DNA of 64,000 nt from Lachnospiraceae bacterium. Lineage in GTDB: Bacteria; Bacillota; Clostridia; Lachnospirales; Lachnospiraceae. Shown here one piece after another: positions 1 to 9,080 of the stretch; position 1 is the stretch's first letter; each line of letters begins with the position of its first letter. The position numbers and the translations under genes were made by a program. The notes below the pieces were generated by a model. That model made no database searches. It was given only the letters and a program-made list of their open reading frames with translations, and was not told the DNA's origin. The DNA lies in the NCBI GenBank assembly GCA_017399685.1, contig JAFQBM010000020.1:32760-96759 (forward strand). The letters are read 5' to 3'.

Positions 1-800
1 AATTCTTCCCTACTTATTATCATTTCAAGAATCTCATCATCCACCTTACATTTCATAACCGCTGACATATGGTCTGATAACTCTAATTTACATAATTCCG
101 CCTGCTTGCTGATGTGATTTTTCGTCTGCACAGATAATAATTCCGGCTCCAATCCCTTCTCTATTAGAAACTTTTGGTAAATAACCTTGGTAAAATCTTC
201 TCCACCCAAGAAGTTATCACCGGCTACACAATGTACCTCCATGATTCCATCCTCCAATTCCAGTAAGGAAACATCAAAGGTTCCACCTCCTAAATCAAAG
301 ACCATAATTTTAGTATTATCCACGCAGTCATTCATTCCATAGGCAATGGCTGCCGCTGTTGGCTCACTAATGATTCTCTCCACCCTTAGTCCTGCCAGCT
401 TTCCAGCCAATTTCGTAGCCTTTCTCTGATGTTCATTAAAATATGCCGGAACACTGATTACCGCTTCTGTCACTTCTTCCTTAAGATAATTTTCAGCGTC
501 TTCCTTTAAGGAACGTAATACTAAAGCTGATAAATCCGTAGCAGTATATTCCTTTTCATTTATCTTCCAGGTTTTTGAAGTTCCCATGTCTCTTTTAAAT
601 ACTTCCACGGTTTCCTTCGGATTGGTAATTCGTCTTTCTTTCGCGGTATCTCCCACATATATGGTTCCATCCTTATCAAAGCTGACTACGGAAGGAGTGA
701 GTTTATTTCCTAATCTGTTGGGAATGATGGTGGCTCCCTTTTCCTTGTCAAAATAAGCGATTAAGCTGTTGGTGGTTCCTAAATCAATTCCTACTATCAT
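1..800 (-). CDS. Hsp70 (DnaK-like) chaperone, partial at window edge
   Basis: N-terminal 266 residues of an Hsp70 ATPase; the rest lies outside the window. It starts MIVGIDLGTTNS, the phosphate-1 loop, and has the Hsp70 signatures VISVPAYFNEHQR, EPTAAAIAYG and FDLGGGTFDVS, so the nucleotide-binding domain looks intact. The ATG overlaps the stop of the upstream J-domain/TPR gene as ATGA, so translation is probably coupled and the two products probably work together. It is a second, distinct Hsp70 beside the one at 4351-6108, and no grpE or classical dnaJ is nearby. This argues for a specialised paralogue rather than the housekeeping DnaK. The substrate-binding domain cannot be judged. Confidence 0.93.
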   Translation of the reverse strand, partial: MIVGIDLGTTNSLIAYFDKEKGATIIPNRLGNKLTPSVVSFDKDGTIYVGDTAKERRITNPKETVEVFKRDMGTSKTWKINEKEYTATDLSALVLRSLKEDAENYLKEEVTEAVISVPAYFNEHQRKATKLAGKLAGLRVERIISEPTAAAIAYGMNDCVDNTKIMVFDLGGGTFDVSLLELEDGIMEVHCVAGDNFLGGEDFTKVIYQKFLIEKGLEPELLSVQTKNHISKQAELCKLELSDHMSAVMKCKVDDEILEMIISREE

Positions 801-3800
801 GTCTCATCACCTCTTTGCACTTTTTCAATGATTTCTAATGCCTTTTTCTTAAGCCATTCCATTTTAGTATGATTCGGTATCTGGCAGGCTACTTTATAGG
901 CAGATTCGAACCTCTGTTGATATACATATAAATGAAACAGCTTCCAAAAGATGTTCTCATTATTACCGTAGTCTGCAAAATCCTTGGCATATTTACAACC
1001 TAACTCCAACATTATGACCGCCCGTTCATAATCTTTTCTTTCTATATAGGCATCCGCAAGATATCCATAGGCCTGTCCAAATATGGTTTTATGCTTCACC
1101 GCTTCCATCCAGTTTAAAGTGGTCTGCTCCACATACTTTTCTCCTTTTAGCCAATATACAAATCCGATGCGGAAATAGTACCATTCCTGATATTTTTTCG
1201 ACTTTGAATGCTTTCTCATGAATTCCAAGGATTCTATGGCTTTATCCGGTTCTTTCATGTAAACACAATAAATGATGTGTTTTTCATGATAGAAGTTATC
1301 TTCATATTCATCATTGGCACCATATCGATAATCTCCGGTTACACCCACCACTTCGATTCCGATATCCAATACCCTAATTGCCTTGTCATACTCTCCTTTT
1401 CCTACATAGATGCGTCCCATATCTTTGTACAAAGCCGGATTCTCATAACGCAATTCTACTGCCTGATTCCAAGCTTCTAATATCTTTTCATCATTTTGCT
1501 TCTCTACATTGGTAGCATTGTACCAATGCCCTAAAAGATGATAACATCTGGCAAGACATTTTGGATTCCTTGTATGCTGCTTCATTACCTGCAAGACTTC
1601 AAAAGCCTCGTCCCAGCACCCTAAATCCATATAGATGTTGGCGATAAATCCATAAGAGTTGGTAGCTCCTCCAACAGAGTCACCGGAAATACGATATCTT
1701 ATAATTCCACGCCAAAACGCATCTATCGCCTCATCATATTGCCCCAATGCCCAATAGGATTCGCCCAATCTCTGGTATAGATTAATACTTCCCAGCACAA
1801 GTTTATCTGCCCGTTCCAGATATTTTATGGCTAATTCATATTCCCCACAATAATATGCCGCCTGTCCCATGGATAAGCACTTGCAACGTTCCTCCAGATA
1901 CGGTTCATATTCCTTAAGTTTTTCTAAGTTGTTGGAATATATGGTACTTAGTCTCCAATAAATTAATTTCTTGTCCCGTTCTGTAGCCTGCTTCAAATGT
2001 TGCAATTCCACTGCTGCCGCCTCATCCTTCCTATCCAAGGCATTATACAAGTAGGATAACTCCATATATTGTTCCGGATGATTATAGTTGGCATCCTTTA
2101 AGCTCTCAAAAAAAGGATATATCTCCTTTCTCTCCTCTAAGAAAAACGCATTGCCGGCATAATAACAAGCATAAGTAAACATATTTCTTAAGTCCAAAAG
2201 CCGGTATTTATTGATGGCAGGAATATCCAGTTCTCTATTTCTGGATTCTTCGAATATACTTTTTATCCCCAGAATTACATTCTTAACGTTTCTCTCACTA
2301 TCTGCAAATACTTCATAAAACCGGATATGGTCAGGTACTTCTTCTTTTATAGGTTCTAGTACCGCTTGTATCCGCTGGTAGTCGTTGTTAAAACATAATA
2401 TTTGTGCTGCCATAAGCCGGACTTCTCTTCTTTTCGGAAGGGCATTTACAAGATAAGAAACATCCATATACTGCGTACATCTGAAATTTTTTCCCAACGT
2501 ATTGGCTCCAAAATCTGCATATGCCCTTAGGGTAAGAATCGGATAAGAAACCGGGTATTCTTCCAATAATTCATTACACAAAGCATCACATTCCTTATGT
2601 TTTCTTTGTTCAAACAAGTACCTTCCCTGAAGTTCCTGCCATTCTAACCTGTCTAAAGTGCTTAAAGCTTCTTTTGGGTATTGTTCCAGTCGTTCAAACA
2701 CAGATTTTACCGTAGGAATTTCCATCGGTGGTTCTGCATCGCCGATATGTACCAGCACATATAGATTGGCTGGCACCTTTTTGGATTCTTCATAAAAGAC
2801 ACAAAGCGCATATGCTACTTCATATTCCCATGGATACTTTGATATATCCTGAACTCTTTTCAGTACCTCCAGGGCTTCCTTTTCCCTGTTTCCTCGAAGA
2901 TACATTCTGCACATATGAATATGTTCGATATCATCGGGAGTTTCTCCAGCCTCGATTTTCTCCAGATAACAATGTTCCAGCTTATGGTATACCTCTTCTG
3001 CCATCTCATGCATAAATGCCTGTGGATTAAGCCATGTAAGCTGCTTTATCAACATATAGGCTTCATAATACATTCCTGCATCCTTACAACACATAGCCAT
3101 CTGGTACAATGCAGGATAGTTTTTTACAGGGGCCTTCTGATATAATTCCTTAAGCTGTTCTCTTGCCCCTTGGATATTATCTTTATGTATCTTATATTGT
3201 ACTTCCAGTACTTCGATTTCCACCTGAGTTCCAAAGTCTTCTTTTAATTTGGCAATTCTCTCCACTATTTGAGATTCCTGCAATTCATTCATATGGAAAA
3301 AGAGAGCCATACATTCCAATGGCAGGTAGGTTAAGGAAAAACCTTTTAGACGTTTCACCTTATTCAGCCTATCCTCATCCTTCTCATGATTGGAAGGGAT
3401 AAAGTCCTGAAGATGCTGAATCAGTTCTTCATAGCCATAAAAAAATTCATCTATCAGTATGCCATTTGCCCCACATGGATTTAATTTGTCAAACTCTATG
3501 TTTTCGCATAATTTCATTCGTTGATTCAAACGATTTAATTCTTTTCTCTCGTCATCATCTTCGATTTTTGCACGCAATAAAGGTGTCATACTGTATGAAA
3601 AAAATTCATCCAGAAATATTCTTACTTCCCTTGTCAGATAAATTCTTTTATATCGTTCAAAAATTAACTCATAGATATACTTTCTACAAGTTTTATAATA
3701 TTCTATCTGATACGGAATATCATTGTACAATAATTCTTTCCACTCCGGTACAAGATTACGTTTGTTGTAGTCATTGTATAAAGCATCTACTTTTCTCGTC

Positions 3801-4354
3801 CATTCTGATATTTTTATCTGATTCAGATACTGTTTTTCCCTGTTGTACTGTTTTTCTCTGCTATATTGTTTTTCCCTGTTATAGTCATCTTCATTATCTT
3901 CTATGTATTCGTCTTTTTTGTAACTGTCATTTATGCGTTCAATTTTTGCATCTCGTTCTTTTATATAGACATCCTGTTTATATCTGTTACTTATGTATCT
4001 TTCTTTTGCATCCTTGTATCTATCATAAAGGTCATGATTAAAATAAGTCTTATTGGTTTCGTTATGGCAGGCTTCTATCTCATCGACTTCTATCTCATTG
4101 CTGTACATCTCGTCGCTATCATCATAACTGTCACCATCATACCAATCCTCATCTTCATCATATTCTAAATCATCGTTATCCTGAAGATTGCTTTCTTCTG
4201 CATGCTCTAATGCTTCTTCATATGCACCTCTTAAAGCCATAAATGCCTCTTCATCATCATCCGGTCTGGTAGTTTTTAGCTTTGTACGATATGCTTTCTT
4301 TATCCTGCTGATGTCATTCGTAACATCTATTTCAAGAATTTCCCAGATATTCAT
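797..4354 (-). CDS. J-domain protein with very long TPR-like helical repeat region
   Basis: About 1185 residues, probably cytosolic. Residues 1-55 form a J domain of the divergent DnaJ type (NIWEILEI..., KKAYRTKLK, DDDEEAFMALRGAYEEAL), but the catalytic HPD is RPD. Next come an acidic segment, a charged Y/R/E/K-rich stretch containing a hexapeptide repeat, and then many TPR-like helix pairs to the C-terminus (for example LYQRLGESYWALGQYDEAIDAF and ALYKDMGRIYVGKGEYDKAI). The start at 4354 is preferred over an ATG six bases upstream because AGGAG is correctly spaced there and it overlaps the upstream Hsp70 stop as ATGA. Lying between two Hsp70 genes, it is most simply their J-type co-chaperone and scaffold. 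J domains without histidine often stimulate Hsp70 poorly, so an adaptor role is equally possible. Confidence 0.88.
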   Translation of the reverse strand: MNIWEILEIDVTNDISRIKKAYRTKLKTTRPDDDEEAFMALRGAYEEALEHAEESNLQDNDDLEYDEDEDWYDGDSYDDSDEMYSNEIEVDEIEACHNETNKTYFNHDLYDRYKDAKERYISNRYKQDVYIKERDAKIERINDSYKKDEYIEDNEDDYNREKQYSREKQYNREKQYLNQIKISEWTRKVDALYNDYNKRNLVPEWKELLYNDIPYQIEYYKTCRKYIYELIFERYKRIYLTREVRIFLDEFFSYSMTPLLRAKIEDDDERKELNRLNQRMKLCENIEFDKLNPCGANGILIDEFFYGYEELIQHLQDFIPSNHEKDEDRLNKVKRLKGFSLTYLPLECMALFFHMNELQESQIVERIAKLKEDFGTQVEIEVLEVQYKIHKDNIQGAREQLKELYQKAPVKNYPALYQMAMCCKDAGMYYEAYMLIKQLTWLNPQAFMHEMAEEVYHKLEHCYLEKIEAGETPDDIEHIHMCRMYLRGNREKEALEVLKRVQDISKYPWEYEVAYALCVFYEESKKVPANLYVLVHIGDAEPPMEIPTVKSVFERLEQYPKEALSTLDRLEWQELQGRYLFEQRKHKECDALCNELLEEYPVSYPILTLRAYADFGANTLGKNFRCTQYMDVSYLVNALPKRREVRLMAAQILCFNNDYQRIQAVLEPIKEEVPDHIRFYEVFADSERNVKNVILGIKSIFEESRNRELDIPAINKYRLLDLRNMFTYACYYAGNAFFLEERKEIYPFFESLKDANYNHPEQYMELSYLYNALDRKDEAAAVELQHLKQATERDKKLIYWRLSTIYSNNLEKLKEYEPYLEERCKCLSMGQAAYYCGEYELAIKYLERADKLVLGSINLYQRLGESYWALGQYDEAIDAFWRGIIRYRISGDSVGGATNSYGFIANIYMDLGCWDEAFEVLQVMKQHTRNPKCLARCYHLLGHWYNATNVEKQNDEKILEAWNQAVELRYENPALYKDMGRIYVGKGEYDKAIRVLDIGIEVVGVTGDYRYGANDEYEDNFYHEKHIIYCVYMKEPDKAIESLEFMRKHSKSKKYQEWYYFRIGFVYWLKGEKYVEQTTLNWMEAVKHKTIFGQAYGYLADAYIERKDYERAVIMLELGCKYAKDFADYGNNENIFWKLFHLYVYQQRFESAYKVACQIPNHTKMEWLKKKALEIIEKVQRGDET
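3828..3883 (-). repeat. Three 18-bp in-frame tandem repeats (YNREKQ hexapeptide)
   Basis: Within the J/TPR gene three near-identical 18-bp units encode YNREKQ YSREKQ YNREKQ. They sit in the highly charged linker between the J domain and the TPR-like region. Units differ by single bases, so repeat number may vary by slippage. Confidence 0.8.
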
Positions 4355-6108
4355 TCCCATTCTCCTATCACATTTTCATATGCATCCAGTAACTTTATCA
4401 AGGCTTCTCTGGTTTGTCTCATCTCCGATATTTTCCTTGCATTTCTTGCACTTTCATAGGCTGTAATATGCTTGTTTATGGTTTCTCTTTCTTTCCCTGT
4501 AGCCTCTTCATACATTCTTTCCGCCCGTGCCATCAAAAGCTCGTCCTCATCCTTTTCTCCCATATTATGCTGAATGAGATTAAGCTTCTCAAGTTTCGTT
4601 GCTGTCTCCTGTTCTAAATATTCTTCGTCTTCCGACTGTAGAACTTTAGAATATCTGACCTCCGTTGCCGGTATATATACCTCTGCATACATGATTCCAT
4701 TCACATCGTAAAAAATAGTTTTTTCTACCATCACCGTTTGCGAAGTCCCTAAATCCGGTACTACATAATAGAACTTATCTAAGGGTACTACATCAATCCC
4801 AAACTCATTTTCACATTGTAATACCTCGAAAATCCATCGGGCCGGCCAAGCATATTGCTGTACGGTTCTCTTTACAGGTATGGTGGTATTTTTCGGAATA
4901 ATAACATCAAAGTTTTTCGCCATATCATATTCACATCGATGAGATACTGCATCCCCGATATAATGGGAACAGATATCCGTCATGATAAGTTCTTTTAGCC
5001 CTTCTTCCCGGGTAAGCAATGCTCCTTGTAACGCAGCACCTCTTACAACTGCTTCATCCGGATTTATTTTATACCGGATATCCTTTCCTATCATTTTCTC
5101 TATCATTTTTCTTACTATGGACAGCTTCGTACCGCCACCCACCATAATGATATCTTTTACTTCATAAGGCTCATATTTTGACTCTTCCACAGCCTGTAAT
5201 GTTAATTTCCTCATTCTGTCTAACAAATCGTAGCAGGCATCTTCATATTCTGCTTCCGTAATGGCATATCGATACTCTCTTTCCTCTATCACACATTTGA
5301 TTTCTCCAAAACCTTCTGCAGTAATCTGATGCTTTGCCTGTTGTGCTTTTTCCCACAATCTGGCATTTTCTTCTATGGTAAGTTCACTGTGGATAGCATT
5401 CGCTTCTTTAAAAAGTTCCACCAGTCTTTGGGTAAAATCCCCACCCCCAAGCTTATTATCACCACATATGGCTACGACCTCCATAACGCTGTCATCCACT
5501 TCCATAACAGAGATATCAAAGGTTCCTCCGCCAAGGTCAAGTACAATGATAACATCCTTATGTTTTGTTTCTCCATTTGCTTTCGTACCATTACTTTGGT
5601 TTATGCCATCTTCCATTTGTTCCATACCATGGATTCCATAGGCAACGGCAGCCGCAGTAGGTTCATTGATAATTCGTTTTACATCAAAACCGGCCTGCTT
5701 TCCCGCCTCCATAACAGCTTTTCTCTGTGGATTGTTAAAAAACGCAGGAACGCTGATAACGGCATCGGTAATTTCTTCCCCGAAATATGCCTCCGCCTCT
5801 TCCTTGATTGCTTTAAGGAGTATCGTAGAAAGTTCCTCCGCCTTAAACTTCTTCTCCCCTAATTCAAACAAAGCAGCGGTTCCCATACTGCGTTTAAACA
5901 TCTGAACTGTCATATCCGGATATTGCTTCTTTCTTTGCAAAGCCATATCTCCTGTATAAAACGCTCCATTCTCATCCATACTTACAACGGATGGGATAAT
6001 ATGACTACCGGTTCTGCTTTTTACCAATTCTACTTTTTTATCCTTATAGACAGCTGCCATACTGTTACTGGTTCCTAAGTCAATTCCTAATATCATCTTC
6101 TTCTCCAT
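4351..6108 (-). CDS. Hsp70 family chaperone
   Basis: 585 residues from MEKKMILGIDLGTSNS. The Hsp70 ATPase motifs are complete: the phosphate-1 loop, VISVPAFFNNPQRK, EPTAAAVAYGIHG, LDLGGGTFDISV and IIMVGGGTKLS. The C-terminal part is shorter than in DnaK (about 600-640 residues) and diverges after about residue 400, with a beta region followed by a helical tail. An in-frame start 24 bp upstream would overlap the previous gene. The ATG at 6108 lies 2 bp after that stop and has GGTGGGA before it, so it is preferred. The stop overlaps the J/TPR start. Inference: one of two Hsp70s serving the same J/TPR co-chaperone; clients unknown. Confidence 0.92.
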   Translation of the reverse strand: MEKKMILGIDLGTSNSMAAVYKDKKVELVKSRTGSHIIPSVVSMDENGAFYTGDMALQRKKQYPDMTVQMFKRSMGTAALFELGEKKFKAEELSTILLKAIKEEAEAYFGEEITDAVISVPAFFNNPQRKAVMEAGKQAGFDVKRIINEPTAAAVAYGIHGMEQMEDGINQSNGTKANGETKHKDVIIVLDLGGGTFDISVMEVDDSVMEVVAICGDNKLGGGDFTQRLVELFKEANAIHSELTIEENARLWEKAQQAKHQITAEGFGEIKCVIEEREYRYAITEAEYEDACYDLLDRMRKLTLQAVEESKYEPYEVKDIIMVGGGTKLSIVRKMIEKMIGKDIRYKINPDEAVVRGAALQGALLTREEGLKELIMTDICSHYIGDAVSHRCEYDMAKNFDVIIPKNTTIPVKRTVQQYAWPARWIFEVLQCENEFGIDVVPLDKFYYVVPDLGTSQTVMVEKTIFYDVNGIMYAEVYIPATEVRYSKVLQSEDEEYLEQETATKLEKLNLIQHNMGEKDEDELLMARAERMYEEATGKERETINKHITAYESARNARKISEMRQTREALIKLLDAYENVIGEWE

Positions 6109-6110
6109 CG

Positions 6111-6821
6111 TCAATCCCACCAAAACGACCACACATTTCCATTTAAGGTCATCGCAACATAAGCTTCAATTCCTCCCATTCCAAGGATATCACAGCAGAA
6201 AACACATTGTTCCTTTGCAATATTTATGGCAGTATCTTCATCTGAAATCGGCTTATTCAAATAAAATGACAGCGTATCACGGGTAATCATTGTAGGTACA
6301 GCCCCATACTCGTCATACCAATATTTACACATAGCTATCATTGTCTCCGAATCCGGACATTCATTCCATCCACCAAATGGTATCCATGCAAAAATCTCAT
6401 ATGGTCTTTCTGTTGGCACTTTTACAAGATATGCCTCACCTTCATGTGCATTTATTGCAGGGAAAAAATCACTTTTACTATCACCGGAATTCATAGAAAT
6501 CAATATATCAAGATTTTCATCATCAACAGCTAAAAACTCACTTCCATAAGAACCCTCAAATTCAGCATATCTTTCCTCAAATAATTCTTTTCCATTCGAA
6601 TGATTGCTCTTTAGTATGGAGTTTGTATATGCCGCGGAACCACCGCCCTCTTCAAAAACGAAATTAATGTGGTCTTCCAAAGTATCATCCAGAAAAACGA
6701 TTACCGGTGTATAACCATTTTCTTTTCCATCGTTATAAGCTTCCTGATAAATTTGTGTTACTTCAGTTCCAGTCATCCCTGCATCTAATTTTTGTGCATC
6801 ACATTCAAAAACTTTGTTCAT
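6111..6821 (-). CDS. DUF4253 domain-containing protein
   Basis: 236 residues with no signal peptide or membrane segment. The C-terminal half carries the DUF4253 pattern: PYEIFAWIPFGGWNECPDSE, then KYWYDEYGAVPTMITRDTLSFYL, then a conserved WSFWWD-type end. The family has no established biochemical role and is often found near polymorphic-toxin and immunity loci. AAAGGAGA lies upstream of the ATG. As the first gene of the Hsp70/J-TPR operon, with only 2 bp before the next gene, it is probably co-expressed with the chaperones; a functional link is inference from position. Confidence 0.8.
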   Translation of the reverse strand: MNKVFECDAQKLDAGMTGTEVTQIYQEAYNDGKENGYTPVIVFLDDTLEDHINFVFEEGGGSAAYTNSILKSNHSNGKELFEERYAEFEGSYGSEFLAVDDENLDILISMNSGDSKSDFFPAINAHEGEAYLVKVPTERPYEIFAWIPFGGWNECPDSETMIAMCKYWYDEYGAVPTMITRDTLSFYLNKPISDEDTAINIAKEQCVFCCDILGMGGIEAYVAMTLNGNVWSFWWD

Positions 6822-6868
6822 TTGTTTTTTTCTCCTTTAATTTTTATTGTGCAATACTCCATTTCGTA

Positions 6869-6906
6869 CTTATTGACTACAATTTTATCATATTGCAGTC
6901 AATAAG
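6869..6906. promoter_or_regulatory. Inverted repeat in promoter region of DUF4253/Hsp70 operon
   Basis: Perfect 10-bp arms CTTATTGACT and AGTCAATAAG are separated by 18 bp, about 50 bp upstream of the DUF4253 start. The A/T-rich centre and the TTGAC at the arms fit an operator overlapping a promoter. It is not the CIRCE sequence. The regulator is unknown. Confidence 0.5.
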
Positions 6907-7015
6907 CACAGATATCATCTGTATAGCCAAGATTTTTTCATTATTTATGCCATAAACTATCCGAAAGATAATATTATTTTTCGAAAACGCCAGCCCATTG
7001 TATTGAAGTTTTTTG

Positions 7016-7615
7016 TCAATCCCCTAATTTTCTTCCTTCTTCATACCCTTTTATAATTTCTTTCAGCGTTCTTGGGGTATATTGTATTTCCTGTTTCATA
7101 CATCCAACGTTATATGCCTGAACTTTATGCCCACCCACATGTCTGCATTCATTGGCATTCATATCGCCGATGCATTTTTGAAAATATACATCCTCCTCAC
7201 TGTTATGGGTATGACCATATAACAATATGGATCCACCTTTCATTTTGTTCCAACTGAAAATCGGATAATGACTTAATACAAGCTGATAACTCTTTCCGTC
7301 CACCGCATCTTTTATTTCCTTGTAATCACCTATTTCAAAAAAGAGCTGCTTATACCGGTAATCGGATATGTCATCATGGTTCCCTTTTACCAGAATTTTT
7401 TTGCCTTTTAGTTTCGCCACAAAAGCAATTAAATCGTCACTCCTGCCACGTAAACTGATATCACCAAGAATATAAACCGTATCTGCGTTGGTTACGGTTG
7501 CATTCCAGTTTTTCAAAATTACATCATGCATTTCTTCCAATGTTTGAAACGGACGTTGGTCAAATCTGATAGACGCCTCATGGAAAAGATGCAAATCACT
7601 GATATAGTAATTCAT
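7016..7615 (-). CDS. Calcineurin-like metallophosphoesterase
   Basis: About 199 residues. The metal-binding blocks of the family are visible: DLHLFHE near the N-terminus (D-x-H), LGDISLRG (GD), KGNHDD (GNHD), LSHYP, and YGHTHNSE (GHxH). The short single-domain form resembles the YfcE-like/Icc-like bacterial phosphoesterases, often of unknown substrate. The ATG at 7615 is preferred over an in-frame GTG at 7624 because AAGGCGGTG lies at correct distance. It is monocistronic or loosely linked to pnuC upstream. Family assignment is secure; the substrate cannot be told. Confidence 0.88.
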   Translation of the reverse strand: MNYYISDLHLFHEASIRFDQRPFQTLEEMHDVILKNWNATVTNADTVYILGDISLRGRSDDLIAFVAKLKGKKILVKGNHDDISDYRYKQLFFEIGDYKEIKDAVDGKSYQLVLSHYPIFSWNKMKGGSILLYGHTHNSEEDVYFQKCIGDMNANECRHVGGHKVQAYNVGCMKQEIQYTPRTLKEIIKGYEEGRKLGD

Positions 7616-7743
7616 GGGTATCACCGCCTTTCACTTTTTTCTAAACAGTTTTTTCTTAGTCCTTTCATTTTCATCACCTTTTCAGTAACGTATATTTTGC
7701 TCCCAACTATTTATCTTCTAATGAAACTTTGACCGTCCACATA

Positions 7744-8454
7744 TTATTCCTTCATTTGTCTGACATTCTTTCTAATTTCTCTTTCCCATTTTATACACAT
7801 GATAATCCCAGTTGCTAAATAAATGATCCACATGAGAAGGGTCGCAATGCTATCATTACCGTTTGAATATGCAATTCCCCACATAATCACTGACATTATA
7901 TCCACCGCAATCCAAATCCACCATTGCTCTGCATACATACCAATACTAATAATCATTGCCACAATGGATGATACTGTTGTAAAAGAATCGATAAATGGCA
8001 GCATATCTCCCATATACTTTAAAAAAAAGCCATAAGCTACAACTAATATTGCAATAGCCAATACCACAATGACTCTCTTGCGATTTGTCATATGCCGCTT
8101 ACAAACTTCCTTGGTTTCGGAATTCATATTCTTACTCCACATATAAAAACCTACGAACTGCATGGGGATATAGTATAGCACATTTAACATGGTTTCTCCG
8201 TAAAATGTGGCTTTATATGAAATAATTGCATATAATACACAATTAACCAAACCGAATAAATACGCACTTAATTTTCCCTTACCCATTAAAACAACATACG
8301 CAACACCTGTTGTCGCAGAAACTATTCCCATCACGTTTTCCTGACAATAAATGCTTATGACAATGATTACGATGCATGAGAAAAAAAGCCAGCAAAGCTC
8401 CCATTTTTTCCATCCACTTACTTCATTTCGTAATATATGTTTTAATTTATCCAT
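7744..8454 (-). CDS. pnuC: Nicotinamide riboside transporter PnuC family
   Basis: 236 residues with about seven hydrophobic segments. The conserved PnuC region is visible (NCVLYAIISYKATFYGETMLNVLYYIP followed by GFYMW), as is the later MWIIYLATG segment. The family facilitates uptake of nicotinamide riboside or related vitamins for NAD synthesis, driven by intracellular phosphorylation. No kinase (nadR) is adjacent, so the exact vitamin is not proven; PnuT and PnuX relatives carry thiamine or riboflavin. The start at 8454 is chosen for its CAGGTG site. No riboswitch was recognised upstream. Confidence 0.85.
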   Translation of the reverse strand: MDKLKHILRNEVSGWKKWELCWLFFSCIVIIVISIYCQENVMGIVSATTGVAYVVLMGKGKLSAYLFGLVNCVLYAIISYKATFYGETMLNVLYYIPMQFVGFYMWSKNMNSETKEVCKRHMTNRKRVIVVLAIAILVVAYGFFLKYMGDMLPFIDSFTTVSSIVAMIISIGMYAEQWWIWIAVDIMSVIMWGIAYSNGNDSIATLLMWIIYLATGIIMCIKWEREIRKNVRQMKE

Positions 8455-8587
8455 TTTTATCACCTGCTTCTATTATTTCTGTTCTTGTATGTTTTTGTAT
8501 CATACACATCCTGCCGCTCTGCAGTTCGTTATATTATACTACAGATTCACCTGTTTTGCATAGAGACCTTTAAAACCCACAAATCTG

Positions 8588-8616
8588 TTGACTTTTTCTC
8601 TCCGTTCCGATATACT
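8588..8616 (+). promoter_or_regulatory. Sigma-A type promoter
   Basis: TTGACT, a 17-bp spacer, then TATACT; a near-consensus housekeeping promoter facing right. It lies about 70 bp before the short ORF at 8685 and about 470 bp before the MoxR gene. Confidence 0.65.
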
Positions 8617-8684
8617 TATCTCCATGAGCGTATGCTTATACCAATCAACGAAACTCATTGACCTGATTTGAAAGGAGGATAATC

Positions 8685-8768
8685 ATGACAAAGAATACTA
8701 TGAAAACAAACCAAAACTTAACAATAAACACCAAAGGTCTGGTTATCCTTATACATAGAATTGGGTAA
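8685..8768 (+). CDS. Short ORF (27 aa), possible leader peptide
   Basis: A 27-codon ORF with an excellent ribosome binding site (AAAGGAGG, 6 bp spacer, ATG). The product is basic and threonine/asparagine rich at the start, with a hydrophobic LVILI patch near the end; it has no membrane segment of usual length. Its last codons lie within the first of two hairpins, and an intrinsic terminator follows before the MoxR gene. This arrangement fits a translated leader that controls read-through, but an independent small peptide gene or a remnant is also possible. No family was recognised. Confidence 0.45.
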   Translation: MTKNTMKTNQNLTINTKGLVILIHRIG

Positions 8769-8820
8769 TCCTATGTCGTAATCTAAAAGCAAGTATCAGG
8801 TTACTGTATGAACAGTAATC
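8753..8820 (+). promoter_or_regulatory. Two successive hairpins after/within the short ORF
   Basis: Hairpin 1 pairs ACATAG (8753-8758) with CTATGT (8771-8776) and covers the ORF stop. Hairpin 2 pairs TTACTGT (8801-8807) with ACAGTAA (8812-8818), with flanking GG/CC. Neither is followed by a T-run, so they are not terminators themselves; they may be alternative structures controlled by translation. Confidence 0.45.
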
Positions 8821-8900
8821 CTATCTCTTATCTTTTATGATAATGATGTCTTTATCGATTATAAAATCCTAATAAATTCAAATATTTCTATGGAAACCAG

Positions 8901-8923
8901 CACCTTAAAGTAAGGTGTTTTTT
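8901..8923 (+). terminator. Intrinsic terminator between short ORF and MoxR gene
   Basis: CACCTTA, loop AAG, TAAGGTG, then TTTTTT: a compact hairpin with T-run. It either ends the short-ORF transcript or acts as the attenuator upstream of the MoxR-VWA pair. Confidence 0.75.
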
Positions 8924-9080
8924 GTGTACACATTTTTATCAAACATAAAATATAACACCAAAAACAAGAAGACCTTTAGACACAAAAACAACAAAGTAAA
9001 TATATAGATGATGTGAGTGTCGAATTTGAATTTCATCACTCACTAATGTCATATAGTTCAAGTCATGGAAAAATTAAGCC

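Noticed and set aside
8464..8600. Riboswitch for pnuC
   Set aside because: No conserved NAD, thiamine or FMN aptamer pattern was visible upstream of the pnuC start.
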